64,000 nucleotides of DNA. Source: Streptomyces bikiniensis. Its GTDB lineage: Bacteria; Actinomycetota; Actinomycetes; Streptomycetales; Streptomycetaceae. The position numbers and the translations under genes were made by a program. Numbering within the stretch: position 1 is the first letter of the stretch; every line of letters begins with the position of its first letter. The DNA is taken from positions 177,351-241,350 of the forward strand of contig JNWL01000003.1 in the NCBI GenBank assembly GCA_000716465.1, written 5' to 3'. Positions 1-7,606 of this stretch are shown here, piece after piece. The notes under the pieces are model-generated. The model worked only from the letters and a program-made list of their open reading frames with translations. It had not been told where the DNA came from and searched no databases.

Positions 1-60
1 ACCGATCGCGCGGGCGGGGCCGCTTCCCGTACCGATCGCGCGGGCGGGGCCGCTTCCCGT
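1..60. repeat. 30-bp exact tandem repeat, two copies, in frame
   Basis: Bases 1-30 and 31-60 are identical, and a diverged third copy may follow at 61-78. On the minus strand each unit encodes ten residues of the type REAAPPARSV, so the array lengthens a linker in the helicase-like protein without breaking the frame. It may extend past the window edge. Confidence 0.9.
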
Positions 61-2087
61 GCCGACCGCGTCGGCCCGTCGCCGACGACGGCATGGGCGT
101 GGGGCGACAGGCGGTGCGCCAGCTCGTCCACGGCCTGTAAGGCGGCGTCCGGCAGGGGACCGACCCCCCACCGGCCGGCCCCGCCGGGGCCGAGCGCCGG
201 ACGGACGAACCCGGCGGCCACGAGCCGTACGCCCAGGCGCGCCGCCTGCTCCCACTCCACGGCCGTGGGATGCCACGCGGCGAACCGGGACCGCCCGAGC
301 AGCAGCGGCACGGCCTCGGCGAGGGGCAGCAGCCAACCGGCCACCGGTACGGGCCCTCCGGCCGCCGGTACGACGAGCCGGCGGACGGTCGCGGTGAGCG
401 GGGCGGGCAGCGGCACCCCGGGCATCGGCGCGCCGTCGGCCCGGTACAGCAGCATCCCGGCCACCGGCTCGCCGTCGGTCGGGGGGACGAGGGAGAGCGC
501 GCACCCGGCCGCGAGCGCCTCACCGGCCACGGACGCGGCAGACGGACCCTCCGCCGGCGCGGCGAGGATTCCCGGTGCTTCCGGTGCTTCCGGTGCTTCC
601 GGTGCTTCCGGTGCTTCCGGTGCTTCCTGCTTTCCAGGGCTCTCCGGGTCCTCCGGGCTCTCCGGGTCCTTCGGCGCTCCCGGCGCCGCCGGGACCGCTT
701 CCGCTCGGGGTGCGGGCAGGACGACCCCCGGTCGCGCGGGCCGGGGCCTCGGGATCACGACGGGAACGGGAGGGGACGGCGGCGGAGGTCCGGGCCGCTC
801 CGGCCGCGGGGCGGTCCGCGCGTCCAGCCGGACCAGCTCGTCGAGGAGCGCCGCGGCCGCCTCCCGGCGCGCGTCCCCCTTCGCGCGCGCCGTGCCCGTG
901 GCCCGCACCGCCGTGCCCGTCGCCACGTGCAGGCACGTGTACGTGCAGGTGACGCGCCCGGGCCCGGAGGCGACGGCCGGCTCCGGCTTCGTGATCACCT
1001 CCAGCTGGGTGTACTTGTTCAGGTACTTCACCGGATCCTCGCCCCGGGGCACCGGCCGGATCCGCGGCGGGGCCTTCCGGGACCTCTCCGCGACCGGGCC
1101 CCATGGTTCGGGCAGCCCGCACAGCAGGGCGAGGAGGGCGACCGCGGCGGTGTGCAGGGACGCGCGGCGGTCGTCGGAGAACCGCTCGGGGCCCGTGCGG
1201 ACCCGGCCGTCGGGTCCGGCCCAGCTCCACGCCGAGGCGAAGCCTCCGGAGCGCTCCGTCGTCGTGTGGCGGAGCTCGGCACGGCACGCCTCGGCCCGCC
1301 ACTGCAGCAGGGTCGCCGCCGACGGGGGCGTCCGCGCCGTGTGGTCGAGGGCGAGCAGCCGGACCTCCCGCCACCCGGGGGCCGTCGCGTCGAAGAGCAG
1401 CCGCAGGGCGTCGCGGTGCCGCAGGCGCGAGGCGGCCGCCCGTCGTACGAGCTCGGCGCGGAGCTCCTCGCCCGGGTGGTCCGCGCCCTCCAGCCGCGTG
1501 TTCAGCAGGGAGTCGAACGACTCCGCAGCCATCGCCGGGAGCCGCAGCCGCTCCGTACCGACGCCGGCCAGGGCCCGGAGCGCGGCGTCGGCCGCCGCCC
1601 GGCGGGCCCGCTCCGGCGAAGGGCCCGTCCGGGCGGGGCCGTTCACGACCGCGTCGGCCGGGCCGATCCGGAGCTCCGCCCGGTGAAGGGCCTCCCCGCT
1701 CGGCAGCCGCTCGCAGGACTCCGTGTACGCGGGCGGTGCCCAGGCCTCCGTCCGCGCGTGCAGGGCCAGCACCTGCCACGGTCCCTCGGGGCAGGCGTCC
1801 AGGGCCGTGAGGGCGCGTCTCCGGGCGGGGAGCCATCCGGGGTGGTCACCCGTCACGAGGAGCAGGAGCCGAAGGTCCCGCGGGGTCAGCCCGCCCGCGA
1901 GCGCCAGCTCCTCCGCCCCGGCCGCGAGGCGCGGGTCGAAGCCGCCGGACGCGACGACGTCCCGCGCCCGCTCGTGCCATGCCGCGCCCGTCCCGACCCC
2001 GGCCGTCTGTGCCCCGAGTGCCTGTGCCCCGGCCGTCTGTGCTCCGAGCGTCTGCGCCCCGGCCGTCTGCGACTGCGTACCCAACAA
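1..2087 (-). CDS. dsRNA-binding-like repeats joined to SNF2 helicase N-terminal-like region (3' end missing)
   Basis: The minus-strand frame stays open from the window edge to a TTG at 2087 (a second TTG follows at 2084), preceded by AGGGAG; no ATG or GTG start is seen in the frame nearby. About 695 residues are visible. Residues ~350-420 look like a dsRNA-binding domain: LNKYTQ start, VTCTYTCLHV strand, then an Ala-rich helix ending [11 protein letters not shown]. Residues ~130-174 and ~266-326 look like weaker copies of its C-terminal half. After Pro/Glu-rich linkers, residues ~525-690 (LPLAEAVPLLL, HPTAVEWEQAARLGVRLVA) resemble the N-terminal SNF2-helicase-associated region of actinobacterial SNF2 ATPases as I remember them. 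The ATPase motifs would lie beyond the window, so helicase identity is inference. A TTA codon sits at 138-140. The gene diverges from the LPMO gene. Confidence 0.6.
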   Translation of the reverse strand, partial: MLGTQSQTAGAQTLGAQTAGAQALGAQTAGVGTGAAWHERARDVVASGGFDPRLAAGAEELALAGGLTPRDLRLLLLVTGDHPGWLPARRRALTALDACPEGPWQVLALHARTEAWAPPAYTESCERLPSGEALHRAELRIGPADAVVNGPARTGPSPERARRAAADAALRALAGVGTERLRLPAMAAESFDSLLNTRLEGADHPGEELRAELVRRAAASRLRHRDALRLLFDATAPGWREVRLLALDHTARTPPSAATLLQWRAEACRAELRHTTTERSGGFASAWSWAGPDGRVRTGPERFSDDRRASLHTAAVALLALLCGLPEPWGPVAERSRKAPPRIRPVPRGEDPVKYLNKYTQLEVITKPEPAVASGPGRVTCTYTCLHVATGTAVRATGTARAKGDARREAAAALLDELVRLDARTAPRPERPGPPPPSPPVPVVIPRPRPARPGVVLPAPRAEAVPAAPGAPKDPESPEDPESPGKQEAPEAPEAPEAPEAPEAPGILAAPAEGPSAASVAGEALAAGCALSLVPPTDGEPVAGMLLYRADGAPMPGVPLPAPLTATVRRLVVPAAGGPVPVAGWLLPLAEAVPLLLGRSRFAAWHPTAVEWEQAARLGVRLVAAGFVRPALGPGGAGRWGVGPLPDAALQAVDELAHRLSPHAHAVVGDGPTRSAREAAPPARSVREAAPPARS
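574..627. repeat. 9-bp tandem repeat (GGTGCTTCC x6) coding for Glu-Ala-Pro
   Basis: Six exact copies of a 9-bp unit encode (EAP)6 on the minus strand, followed by related Pro-Glu-Ser/Asp units to about 680. The tract forms the stiff linker between the dsRNA-binding-like part and the SNF2-like part of the minus-strand protein. Confidence 0.9.
1996..2070. repeat. imperfect 15-bp repeats coding for the Gln/Ala/Gly-rich N-terminus
   Basis: Five imperfect 15-bp units alternate in two flavours (a 30-bp higher-order period). On the minus strand they encode units of the type AQTAG/AQTLG just after the TTG start. This is the third repeat tract inside the same gene. Confidence 0.75.
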
Positions 2088-2449
2088 GAAGCTCCCTGTG
2101 CGAAGAGTGACGAGCCGAACACGGAAAGGATAGGAACTTCCGCCCCCCCCGCCCGTCCCGACAAGGCGACCGAAGGGCGCCGACATCCGCTTTCGGTCAA
2201 GGTCGTGAGGACTGGTCACTCGTTCCGGGGGCGGGCGGACGCCCCGCTCCCCGATGGCGGCGCCCGCGCCCTCATTGGTATGGACATGTTCAAGTGGCCG
2301 GTCTAGCCTTTCACTTGGTCTAGACCGCATTGGACGCGCGTCTTCCGCTTGTTCTCCGTGCCCCGAACCGTCCCCGTTCCCCGAACCGGCGGCACACCCG
2401 GGACGCGCGTCCGCCCCCACTCGCCTTCCAGGACCACGGGAGCAACACC
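2088..2449. promoter_or_regulatory. divergent control region between helicase-like gene and LPMO gene
   Basis: No gene is supported here. The right half holds two DasR-like operator sequences (listed separately) and the LPMO leader. An eight-C run lies near 2144-2151. Transcription should start in both directions, leftwards for the helicase-like gene and rightwards for the LPMO. Confidence 0.6.
2296..2329. promoter_or_regulatory. DasR-type operators (dre-like) upstream of LPMO gene
   Basis: ACTTGGTCTAGACCGCAT at 2313-2330 contains the palindromic core GGTCTAGACC typical of DasR sites that control chitin and N-acetylglucosamine genes in Streptomyces. A weaker half-matching copy, GGCCGGTCTAGCCT, lies at 2296-2309. 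Spacing to the LPMO start (about 120 bp) suits an operator over the promoter. The match is read by eye; DasR binding is inferred. Confidence 0.7.
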
Positions 2450-3040
2450 ATGCGCAGGAAGATCACCTCCTTACTCCTCGGCCTCGGGCTCGTCGGCGGA
2501 ACCGTCCTCGCCGCCACCGGCAGCGCCCAGGGCCACGGCTACACCGACTCGCCCGTCAGCCGTCAGCAGCTGTGCGGCAACGGCACCGTCCGCGGATGCG
2601 GGCAGATCCAGTGGGAGCCGCCGAGCGTCGAAGGGCTCAAGGGCTTCCCCGCGCGCGGCCCGGTCGACGGGACCATCTGCGCGGGCGGCAACGGCCGCTT
2701 CTCCGAACTGGACGACCCGCGCGGCGGGAACTGGCCGGCCACCGCCCTCGGCGCGGGCCGGAACCACACCTTCGTCTGGCGGATCACCGCCCGCCACGCC
2801 ACCACCGATTTCCGCTACTACGTCACCAAGGACGGCTGGGACCCGACCAAGCCGCTGACCAGGGCCGACCTGGACCCGCAGCCGTTCCTGACGGTGCCCT
2901 TCGGCGGACAGCGGCCCGGCGCCACGGTCACCCACACGGGCGTCCTGCCCCAGAAGAGCGGCCGGCACCTCATCCTCGGCGTCTGGAACGTCGCCGACAC
3001 CGGCAACGCCTTCTACGCCTGCTCCGACGTGACCTTCTGA
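2450..3040 (+). CDS. AA10 lytic polysaccharide monooxygenase, secreted, chitin-active type
   Basis: This 196-aa protein has a signal peptide (MRRKITSLLLG.. to SAQG) that ends directly before HGYTDSPVSRQ. Cleavage would expose the N-terminal histidine that forms the copper histidine brace of AA10 enzymes; the second brace histidine is likely in ARHATTDF. The family cleaves crystalline chitin or cellulose oxidatively outside the cell; the short single-domain form and the DasR-type operators upstream favour chitin. The ATG at 2450 is preceded by GGGAG; an earlier in-frame start at 2330 would place 40 odd residues before the signal peptide and is rejected. Codon 8 is TTA (2471-2473), so synthesis probably depends on the bldA tRNA. 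It is monocistronic and diverges from the helicase-like gene. Confidence 0.93.
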   Translation: MRRKITSLLLGLGLVGGTVLAATGSAQGHGYTDSPVSRQQLCGNGTVRGCGQIQWEPPSVEGLKGFPARGPVDGTICAGGNGRFSELDDPRGGNWPATALGAGRNHTFVWRITARHATTDFRYYVTKDGWDPTKPLTRADLDPQPFLTVPFGGQRPGATVTHTGVLPQKSGRHLILGVWNVADTGNAFYACSDVTF

Positions 3041-3074
3041 CACCGGGGACCGGAGGACCACGCGGCGGCCCGGT

Positions 3075-4310
3075 TCACAGGTCGGCCAGGACCTCCCGGG
3101 CCGCACGGGCGCCCGAGGCCAGGGCGCCCTGGACCGAACCCGTCGCCCGGTGGTCGCCGCACACGTACCGGCCGGGCGCGAAACGGCCGGTGCGCGACAG
3201 CGCGAGGGGCGGGGGCATGGCCGGGAGGGCGTCGGGCACCACGACGCGGTGCACCCGCTCCCAGGACCGGGCGTCCGTGCCGTACACCTCGGAGAGGGCC
3301 GTGAGGACCGCCGCCTCCCGCTCCCGGTCCGGGTCTCCGAGGACGGAGGTCGACACCAGCGCCCGGCCGTCCGGCGAGAAGCCGCGGTGCACCTCGGTCA
3401 GGACACAGGTGTTGAGGAACCGGCGCCGCGCGTCGACCACCAGGGTCGGCTCGGACAGCGGGGAGCGCTCCGCCGCGTGGTACAGGGTCGTGACGACCCG
3501 TCCGGCCGGCACGTCCAGACCGGGGAGCAGCCGGGCGGCGGCGCGCTGGCCGGTGGCGACCACGACCGCGCGGGCGGCCACCTCGCCGCCGCCGGCCAGG
3601 GCCGCACCCCGGTCGGTGAGCGCCGCGACCGGCTCCCCGGTGCGCAGCACACCGGCGGGAAGCCCGGACGCCAACTGCGCGGGTACGGCTCCGATGCCGT
3701 CGGCCGGCAGGCACAGGGTGCCGCGCAGCATGGTGCGCCAGACGAGGTGGAAGAAGCGGGCGGAGGTCTCCAACTCGTCCTCCAGGAAGATCCCCGAGAG
3801 GAACGGCCGGAAGAAGGTCTCCACCAAGTCCGCCGAAACGCCCGCGTCGGCCAGGGCGGTGAGGGTGGTGGCGTCGGGACGGCTCCGCAGGTACCGGGCC
3901 GGTGCCAGGACGTCCCGGGCCGACAGCACGCCCAGGGCGGCCAGGTCCCGTGCCGACGCGAGCCGGCCGGGCAGCAGGTCCCGCCCCTCGCGGGGACGGC
4001 GGGTGGGGTCGACGAAGCGGCGGAACCCGTCGTCGGTGTGCACGAGTACGCCCGGCGTGAACGGCCTCAGCCGCAGGGCCCGCAGGTCGAGGCGCCTCTT
4101 CACCTGCGGATAGGAGGTGTTGAACACCTGGAAGCCCCGGTCGGCGGTGAAGCCCGCGACCCGGTCGGTGCGCATCCGGCCGCCCACGGCGTCGGAGGCC
4201 TCCAGCAGCTCCACCCGGAGCCCGCCCGCGACCAGATCGGCCGCGCAGGCCAGACCGGCGGCCCCCGCTCCGACGACCACCACGTCGACGCTGCCTCGCT
4301 TCTGCCCCAT
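3075..4310 (-). CDS. FAD-dependent amine oxidase / phytoene desaturase-like oxidoreductase
   Basis: The 411-aa product starts with a dinucleotide-binding fingerprint (VVVVGAGAAGLACAADL, then LLEASDAVGGRMRTD), the classic N-terminus of NAD(P)/FAD-binding amine oxidases and carotenoid desaturases. The C-terminus carries a second FAD contact of the form RYVCGDHRATGSVQGALASG. The ATG at 4310 has GAGGG five bases upstream; a longer start near 4361 reads through repeat-flanking DNA and is less likely. No carotenoid synthesis partners are nearby, so the substrate is unknown. It converges on the LPMO gene with only 34 bp between stops. Confidence 0.8.
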   Translation of the reverse strand: MGQKRGSVDVVVVGAGAAGLACAADLVAGGLRVELLEASDAVGGRMRTDRVAGFTADRGFQVFNTSYPQVKRRLDLRALRLRPFTPGVLVHTDDGFRRFVDPTRRPREGRDLLPGRLASARDLAALGVLSARDVLAPARYLRSRPDATTLTALADAGVSADLVETFFRPFLSGIFLEDELETSARFFHLVWRTMLRGTLCLPADGIGAVPAQLASGLPAGVLRTGEPVAALTDRGAALAGGGEVAARAVVVATGQRAAARLLPGLDVPAGRVVTTLYHAAERSPLSEPTLVVDARRRFLNTCVLTEVHRGFSPDGRALVSTSVLGDPDREREAAVLTALSEVYGTDARSWERVHRVVVPDALPAMPPPLALSRTGRFAPGRYVCGDHRATGSVQGALASGARAAREVLADL

Positions 4311-4750
4311 GAACGCCCTCACTCCTCGCCGGATCGCCGAATCGCCGGACCGTTGAACCACCGGACCTTCCGGCCGCCGGACCCTCCGACTGCCGGACTG
4401 CCGGACTGCCGGACTGCCGACTGCCGGACTGCCGGACTGCCGGACTGCCGACTGCCGGACTGCCGGACTGCCGGTCCGCCGGTCCGCCGGGCCGCCGGGC
4501 CGTCACGTTACGGCGGACGCGCGGTCCGCCGGGGGAGGGCGCGCCGCTCCTCCGAGTGTCCGGCCCGGCGGCCCCTCCGCCGAATTCCCCTTTCCCGTAC
4601 GGGGATGCCCCGGCGCTCCCGGGGCACGCGTACTCGCGTACCCGCGCACGAGTGGCGCCCGCGGCCCGGAACGCGCACCGGTCCGGGACGGCCGGCGCAC
4701 CTGCGGGCGGGCGAACGGCGGAAGACGGCAACGCAACGCAGGGAGCGTCG
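4311..4750. other. 440-bp intergenic stretch between divergent FAD and kinase genes
   Basis: The left part is the nested repeat plus flanking degenerate GCCGGACC units (about 4335-4388). The right part, 4503-4750, shows no convincing gene; it must hold the kinase promoter. A short CCCGTACGGG palindrome lies at 4597-4606. Nothing else is recognised. Confidence 0.5.
4389..4498. repeat. nested intergenic tandem repeat (8-bp unit ACTGCCGG in a 31-bp period)
   Basis: Eleven units of ACTGCCGG run from 4389 to 4474. Every fourth unit has lost its last G, giving a higher-order 31-bp period (8+8+8+7). The array then decays into TCCGCCGG twice and GCCGCCGG. It lies upstream of the FAD gene and outside supported coding sequence. 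Confidence 0.9.
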
Positions 4751-5878
4751 ATGATGGCCCGTCCATGGTCGGTCCGACCGGACCTCCGGCTCACGGCCCA
4801 CGCGGTCGCCGGACGGTACCGGCTCGACGGTCTGCTGGGACGCGGAGGCGCGGCCGACGTGTACGAGGCGCTGGACCTGCGCCTGCGGCGACCGGTGGCG
4901 GTCAAGTTCTTCCGGCCGGGCGGCGAACTCCCGGCGGGGGACCGCGTCGAGGACGAGGGCCGCCTGCTGGCCCGGATGCGGCACCCCGGGCTCGTGACCC
5001 TGTACGACTCCGGGCAGGAGGAGGGGCGGCCCTACCTCGTGATGCAGCTCGTCAGGGGGACGACCCTGCGCCGGCGCATCGCCGCGTCGCCCCTCACGCC
5101 TCGCGAGACCGCCCGGACCGGAGCCGCACTCGCCTCCGCGCTCGCCCACGTGCACGCGACCGGCGTCGTGCACCGGGACGTCAAGCCGTCGAACGTCCTC
5201 CTGGACGACACGGGCCTCCCGTACCTGACCGACTTCGGCATATCCCGGCTGCTCGACCCCGCCGCCCGCACCGAGACCGGTCCCCTCGTGGGAACCGCCG
5301 CCTACATGGCGCCGGAGCAGGTCCTCGGCAGGGGAGCCGGACCGGCGGCGGACGTCTACAGCCTCGGCCTGGTGCTCCTCGAATCGCTCAAGGGCGAACT
5401 GGAGTACGGGGGAGCCCCCTTGGAGGCCGCGGTCGCCAGGCTGCACCGGCCCCCCGTCGTTCCCACCGGCCTCCCCGCGGACCTCGCCGGACTCCTGGAG
5501 GCCATGACGGACCCGGACGAGACCGGCCGGCCCGACGCCGACGCCTGCTTCCGTACGCTGGCGGCCCTGCCGGGCGGGGGCGGCGTGCCGCCCCTCGCCG
5601 ACGGCCCCGGCGCCCCCGGTACTCCGGAAGGCGCCCGGACTCCGCGTGGCGGCCGGACGGCGGCGGACACCGCGCCGTCACCGGACCCCGCTCCCCGCCG
5701 CTCCGGCCGCGCGCTCGCCGCCTGCGCGGCGCTGGCCGTGCTCGGCGCGACCCTGACCGGGTCCATCGGCACCCTGTCCGACCCGGCCTGCCCGAATCCA
5801 ACAGAGAGGAACCAATCGTGCACCCCGACATCTGGACCTTCCCCGGGACCGTCCTCCACGCGACCGACACGGACCTGA
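4751..5878 (+). CDS. Ser/Thr protein kinase with C-terminal membrane segment
   Basis: The 375-aa product shows a full Hanks-type kinase domain at residues ~20-275: glycine loop LLGRGGAADVYEA, lysine in VAVKFF, catalytic HRDVKPSN, DFG in LTDFGISR, and APE in YMAPEQ. A Pro/Ala-rich linker leads to one probable membrane helix (ALAACAALAVLGATLTG, ~315-332), leaving a short outer tail and no PASTA or other sensor domain. The ATG at 4751 follows GGGAG; a second ATG is adjacent. The last 61 bp overlap the PRC-barrel gene in another frame, so the two are almost certainly co-transcribed and coupled. The ligand and targets are unknown. Confidence 0.9.
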   Translation: MMARPWSVRPDLRLTAHAVAGRYRLDGLLGRGGAADVYEALDLRLRRPVAVKFFRPGGELPAGDRVEDEGRLLARMRHPGLVTLYDSGQEEGRPYLVMQLVRGTTLRRRIAASPLTPRETARTGAALASALAHVHATGVVHRDVKPSNVLLDDTGLPYLTDFGISRLLDPAARTETGPLVGTAAYMAPEQVLGRGAGPAADVYSLGLVLLESLKGELEYGGAPLEAAVARLHRPPVVPTGLPADLAGLLEAMTDPDETGRPDADACFRTLAALPGGGGVPPLADGPGAPGTPEGARTPRGGRTAADTAPSPDPAPRRSGRALAACAALAVLGATLTGSIGTLSDPACPNPTERNQSCTPTSGPSPGPSSTRPTRT

Positions 5879-6168
5879 CCGGTTACGCGGTCGAAGCGAC
5901 GGACGGCGGAATAGGAAAGATCGACAAGCACTCCGCCGAGGCCGGCCGGTACCACCTGGTCGTGGACACCGGCCCCTGGATCCTCGGCCGCCAGGTCGTG
6001 ATCCCCGCGGGGGCCGTCACCGCCGTGGACCGGGAGACGGAGACGGTCTTCGTCGGCTGCACCAGGGAACAGATAGAGAACGCCCCGGAGTTCGTCCCCG
6101 GGACCGCCGACGAGGACGGACGGCACCGCATGACGTTCACGGACTACTACCTGGCGTTCTTCCGGTAG
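5818..6168 (+). CDS. PRC-barrel domain protein
   Basis: This 116-aa soluble protein matches the PRC-barrel fold: an N-terminal GYAVEATDGGIGKID strand pair, then LVVDTGPWILGRQVVIPAGAVTAVD, a pattern shared with photosynthetic reaction-centre H subunits and RimM. The GTG at 5818 has AGAGAGGA upstream, a clear ribosome site inside the kinase gene. The start lies 61 bp before the kinase stop. Such proteins are common in actinomycete stress regions, with no defined reaction. Its 3' end overlaps the convergent MpaB-type gene by 32 bp. Confidence 0.85.
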   Translation: MHPDIWTFPGTVLHATDTDLTGYAVEATDGGIGKIDKHSAEAGRYHLVVDTGPWILGRQVVIPAGAVTAVDRETETVFVGCTREQIENAPEFVPGTADEDGRHRMTFTDYYLAFFR

Positions 6169-7114
6169 GCGTCCCGCTGTCGCGTCCCGGCTCGCGCCCC
6201 TCCCCTCCGGCGGTCCGCCCACGCGGTGCACGAGGAGGGCGGGGCGGGCGGGCCGGGGGCGGGGCCATCGCCCAGCGGATCCCGCCGACCGCCAGCCGTC
6301 CGCCCGCCCGCGCGGCCGCCCGCGCGGGCCGGGGCAGCGGCGGGAGCCCCAGCTCCCGGAGGGCCCACGGCGGCAGCAGCTCCACCGCCCCCGCCGCGAG
6401 CAGCGCGTACGGCGCCCGGGCCCGCCGGGGGATCGGCGGGTCCCGCAGCAGGAACCGGGCGGCCTCCCGGGCCTCGCGGGTGCCGCCGAGTTCGCCGCGG
6501 TACGCCTCGAGGCGCCGCGCCAGCTCGGCCAGGTTCCGGGGCGGCCGCTCCGCTCCCAGCTCCTCGGCGATCCGGGCCGTGTCCGCCAGGTAGCCGTCGC
6601 AGTCCGAACGGGTGAGCGGCGCCGCTCCGTAGCGCAGGTGGGCCCGCAGGAAGCTGTGGACCTCCGCCACGTGCACCCAGCCCAGGAGGTGCGGATCGGA
6701 GGCCCGGTACGGCAGTCCTCCGGGCGCCGTGCCCCGTACCCGCTCGTGGACCGCGCGCACGCGCTCCACCGCGTGCCGCGCGTCGTCGGCCGTGCCGAAC
6801 GTCGTGACCGCGAGGAAGGTGCTGGTCCGCTGCAGCCTTCCCCACGGATCGCCCCGGAACCCGGAATGGGCCGCCACGGCCGCCATGGCCGACGGGTGCA
6901 GCGACTGCAGCAGCAGCGCCGTCAGGCCCCCGGCGAACATCGCCGCGTCGCCGTGGACGGTGCGGATCGGCCGGTCCGGGCCGAACCACCGCGGCCCCGG
7001 GGTGTCGTGGACGCGGGCGCGCGTCTTCTCGCCCGAGGGCCCGGCGACGCGCCGGAAGAGCTCGCTCCCGAGCCGTTCCCTCAGGTCGTCCACGAAGGGG
7101 GGCGACCACTCCAC
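6137..7114 (-). CDS. oxygenase MpaB family (DUF2236) protein
   Basis: The 325-aa product has the DUF2236 hallmarks: VHGDAAMFAGGLTALLLQSLHPSAM near residues 52-76, then DPWGRLQRTSTFLAVTTFG and LGWVHVAEVHSFLRAH, with histidines placed like the haem/iron ligands of this family (MpaB, latex clearing protein). Members are oxygenases or of unknown role. The last ~50 residues are Pro/Arg-rich and look disordered. The start is GTG at 7114, without a strong ribosome site. The stop lies inside the end of the convergent PRC-barrel gene. Confidence 0.8.
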   Translation of the reverse strand: MEWSPPFVDDLRERLGSELFRRVAGPSGEKTRARVHDTPGPRWFGPDRPIRTVHGDAAMFAGGLTALLLQSLHPSAMAAVAAHSGFRGDPWGRLQRTSTFLAVTTFGTADDARHAVERVRAVHERVRGTAPGGLPYRASDPHLLGWVHVAEVHSFLRAHLRYGAAPLTRSDCDGYLADTARIAEELGAERPPRNLAELARRLEAYRGELGGTREAREAARFLLRDPPIPRRARAPYALLAAGAVELLPPWALRELGLPPLPRPARAAARAGGRLAVGGIRWAMAPPPARPPRPPRAPRGRTAGGEGREPGRDSGTPTGRTPGSSP

Positions 7115-7183
7115 AGGGTCAGTATGCGCCCGCCGTGGCGAGGCCGTCGGGGACGGCGGGTGCCCGGTCGCGGCGCCCCGGGG

Positions 7184-7606
7184 TCAGTCGGCGAGGGCGT
7201 CGAGGAGCGGTCGCCAGTCGATGTGGGAACTCTCGGAGCCCGAGGGCACGACGGTGTACGTCGTGTTCAGCCAGCGCAGCGCGGGTCCGCGCCCGAGGCT
7301 GATCAGAACGGACCGGGCGGGGTCGCCCAGGCGCAGCACGACCCGGTCGTAGGGAGCGGGGCTGATGCGCACCTCGCCGATGCCGACGGGGCCTTCGGTG
7401 CCGGCCAGGAACATGTCGCGGTCCAGGTGCCACACCGTGTCGCCCGTCGGGGTGTGGAGGGTGAGGGTGATGACGAAGGGGGAGCGGGACCGGTAGTGGA
7501 CGGTGGCCCCGAGGGGGACGCGGCAGGAGTCGGTGAGCAGGAAGGCGGTCGTCCTCCACTTGATCTCGCGGCAGGCCGGCGGGACGGGGGAAACGGGACG
7601 GGACAC
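7184..7606 (-). CDS. SsgA-like (SALP) sporulation/cell division regulator
   Basis: The 140-aa protein fits the SsgA-like family, which is restricted to sporulating actinomycetes and controls septum siting and spore maturation. Visible signatures are PFVITLTLHTPTGDTVWHLDRDMF, GPVGIGEVRISP and the C-terminal TYTVVPSGSESSHIDW. GTG at 7606 is preceded by GGAG at proper spacing; a GTG eight codons upstream (7630) lacks a ribosome site. It is downstream of a ~740-bp gap and in the same direction as the MpaB-type gene (69 bp apart). Its exact position among the SsgA-G subfamilies cannot be told by eye. Confidence 0.85.
   Translation of the reverse strand: MSRPVSPVPPACREIKWRTTAFLLTDSCRVPLGATVHYRSRSPFVITLTLHTPTGDTVWHLDRDMFLAGTEGPVGIGEVRISPAPYDRVVLRLGDPARSVLISLGRGPALRWLNTTYTVVPSGSESSHIDWRPLLDALAD

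Noticed and set aside
270..2306. Plus-strand open frames across the helicase-like gene
   Set aside because: Composition is Arg/Gly/Pro-rich without domains; the minus frame shows dsRBD-like and SNF2-like patterns and a plausible start.
4389..4498. Repeat tract considered as a CRISPR array
   Set aside because: Units are contiguous 7-8 bp with no unique spacers and no cas genes.
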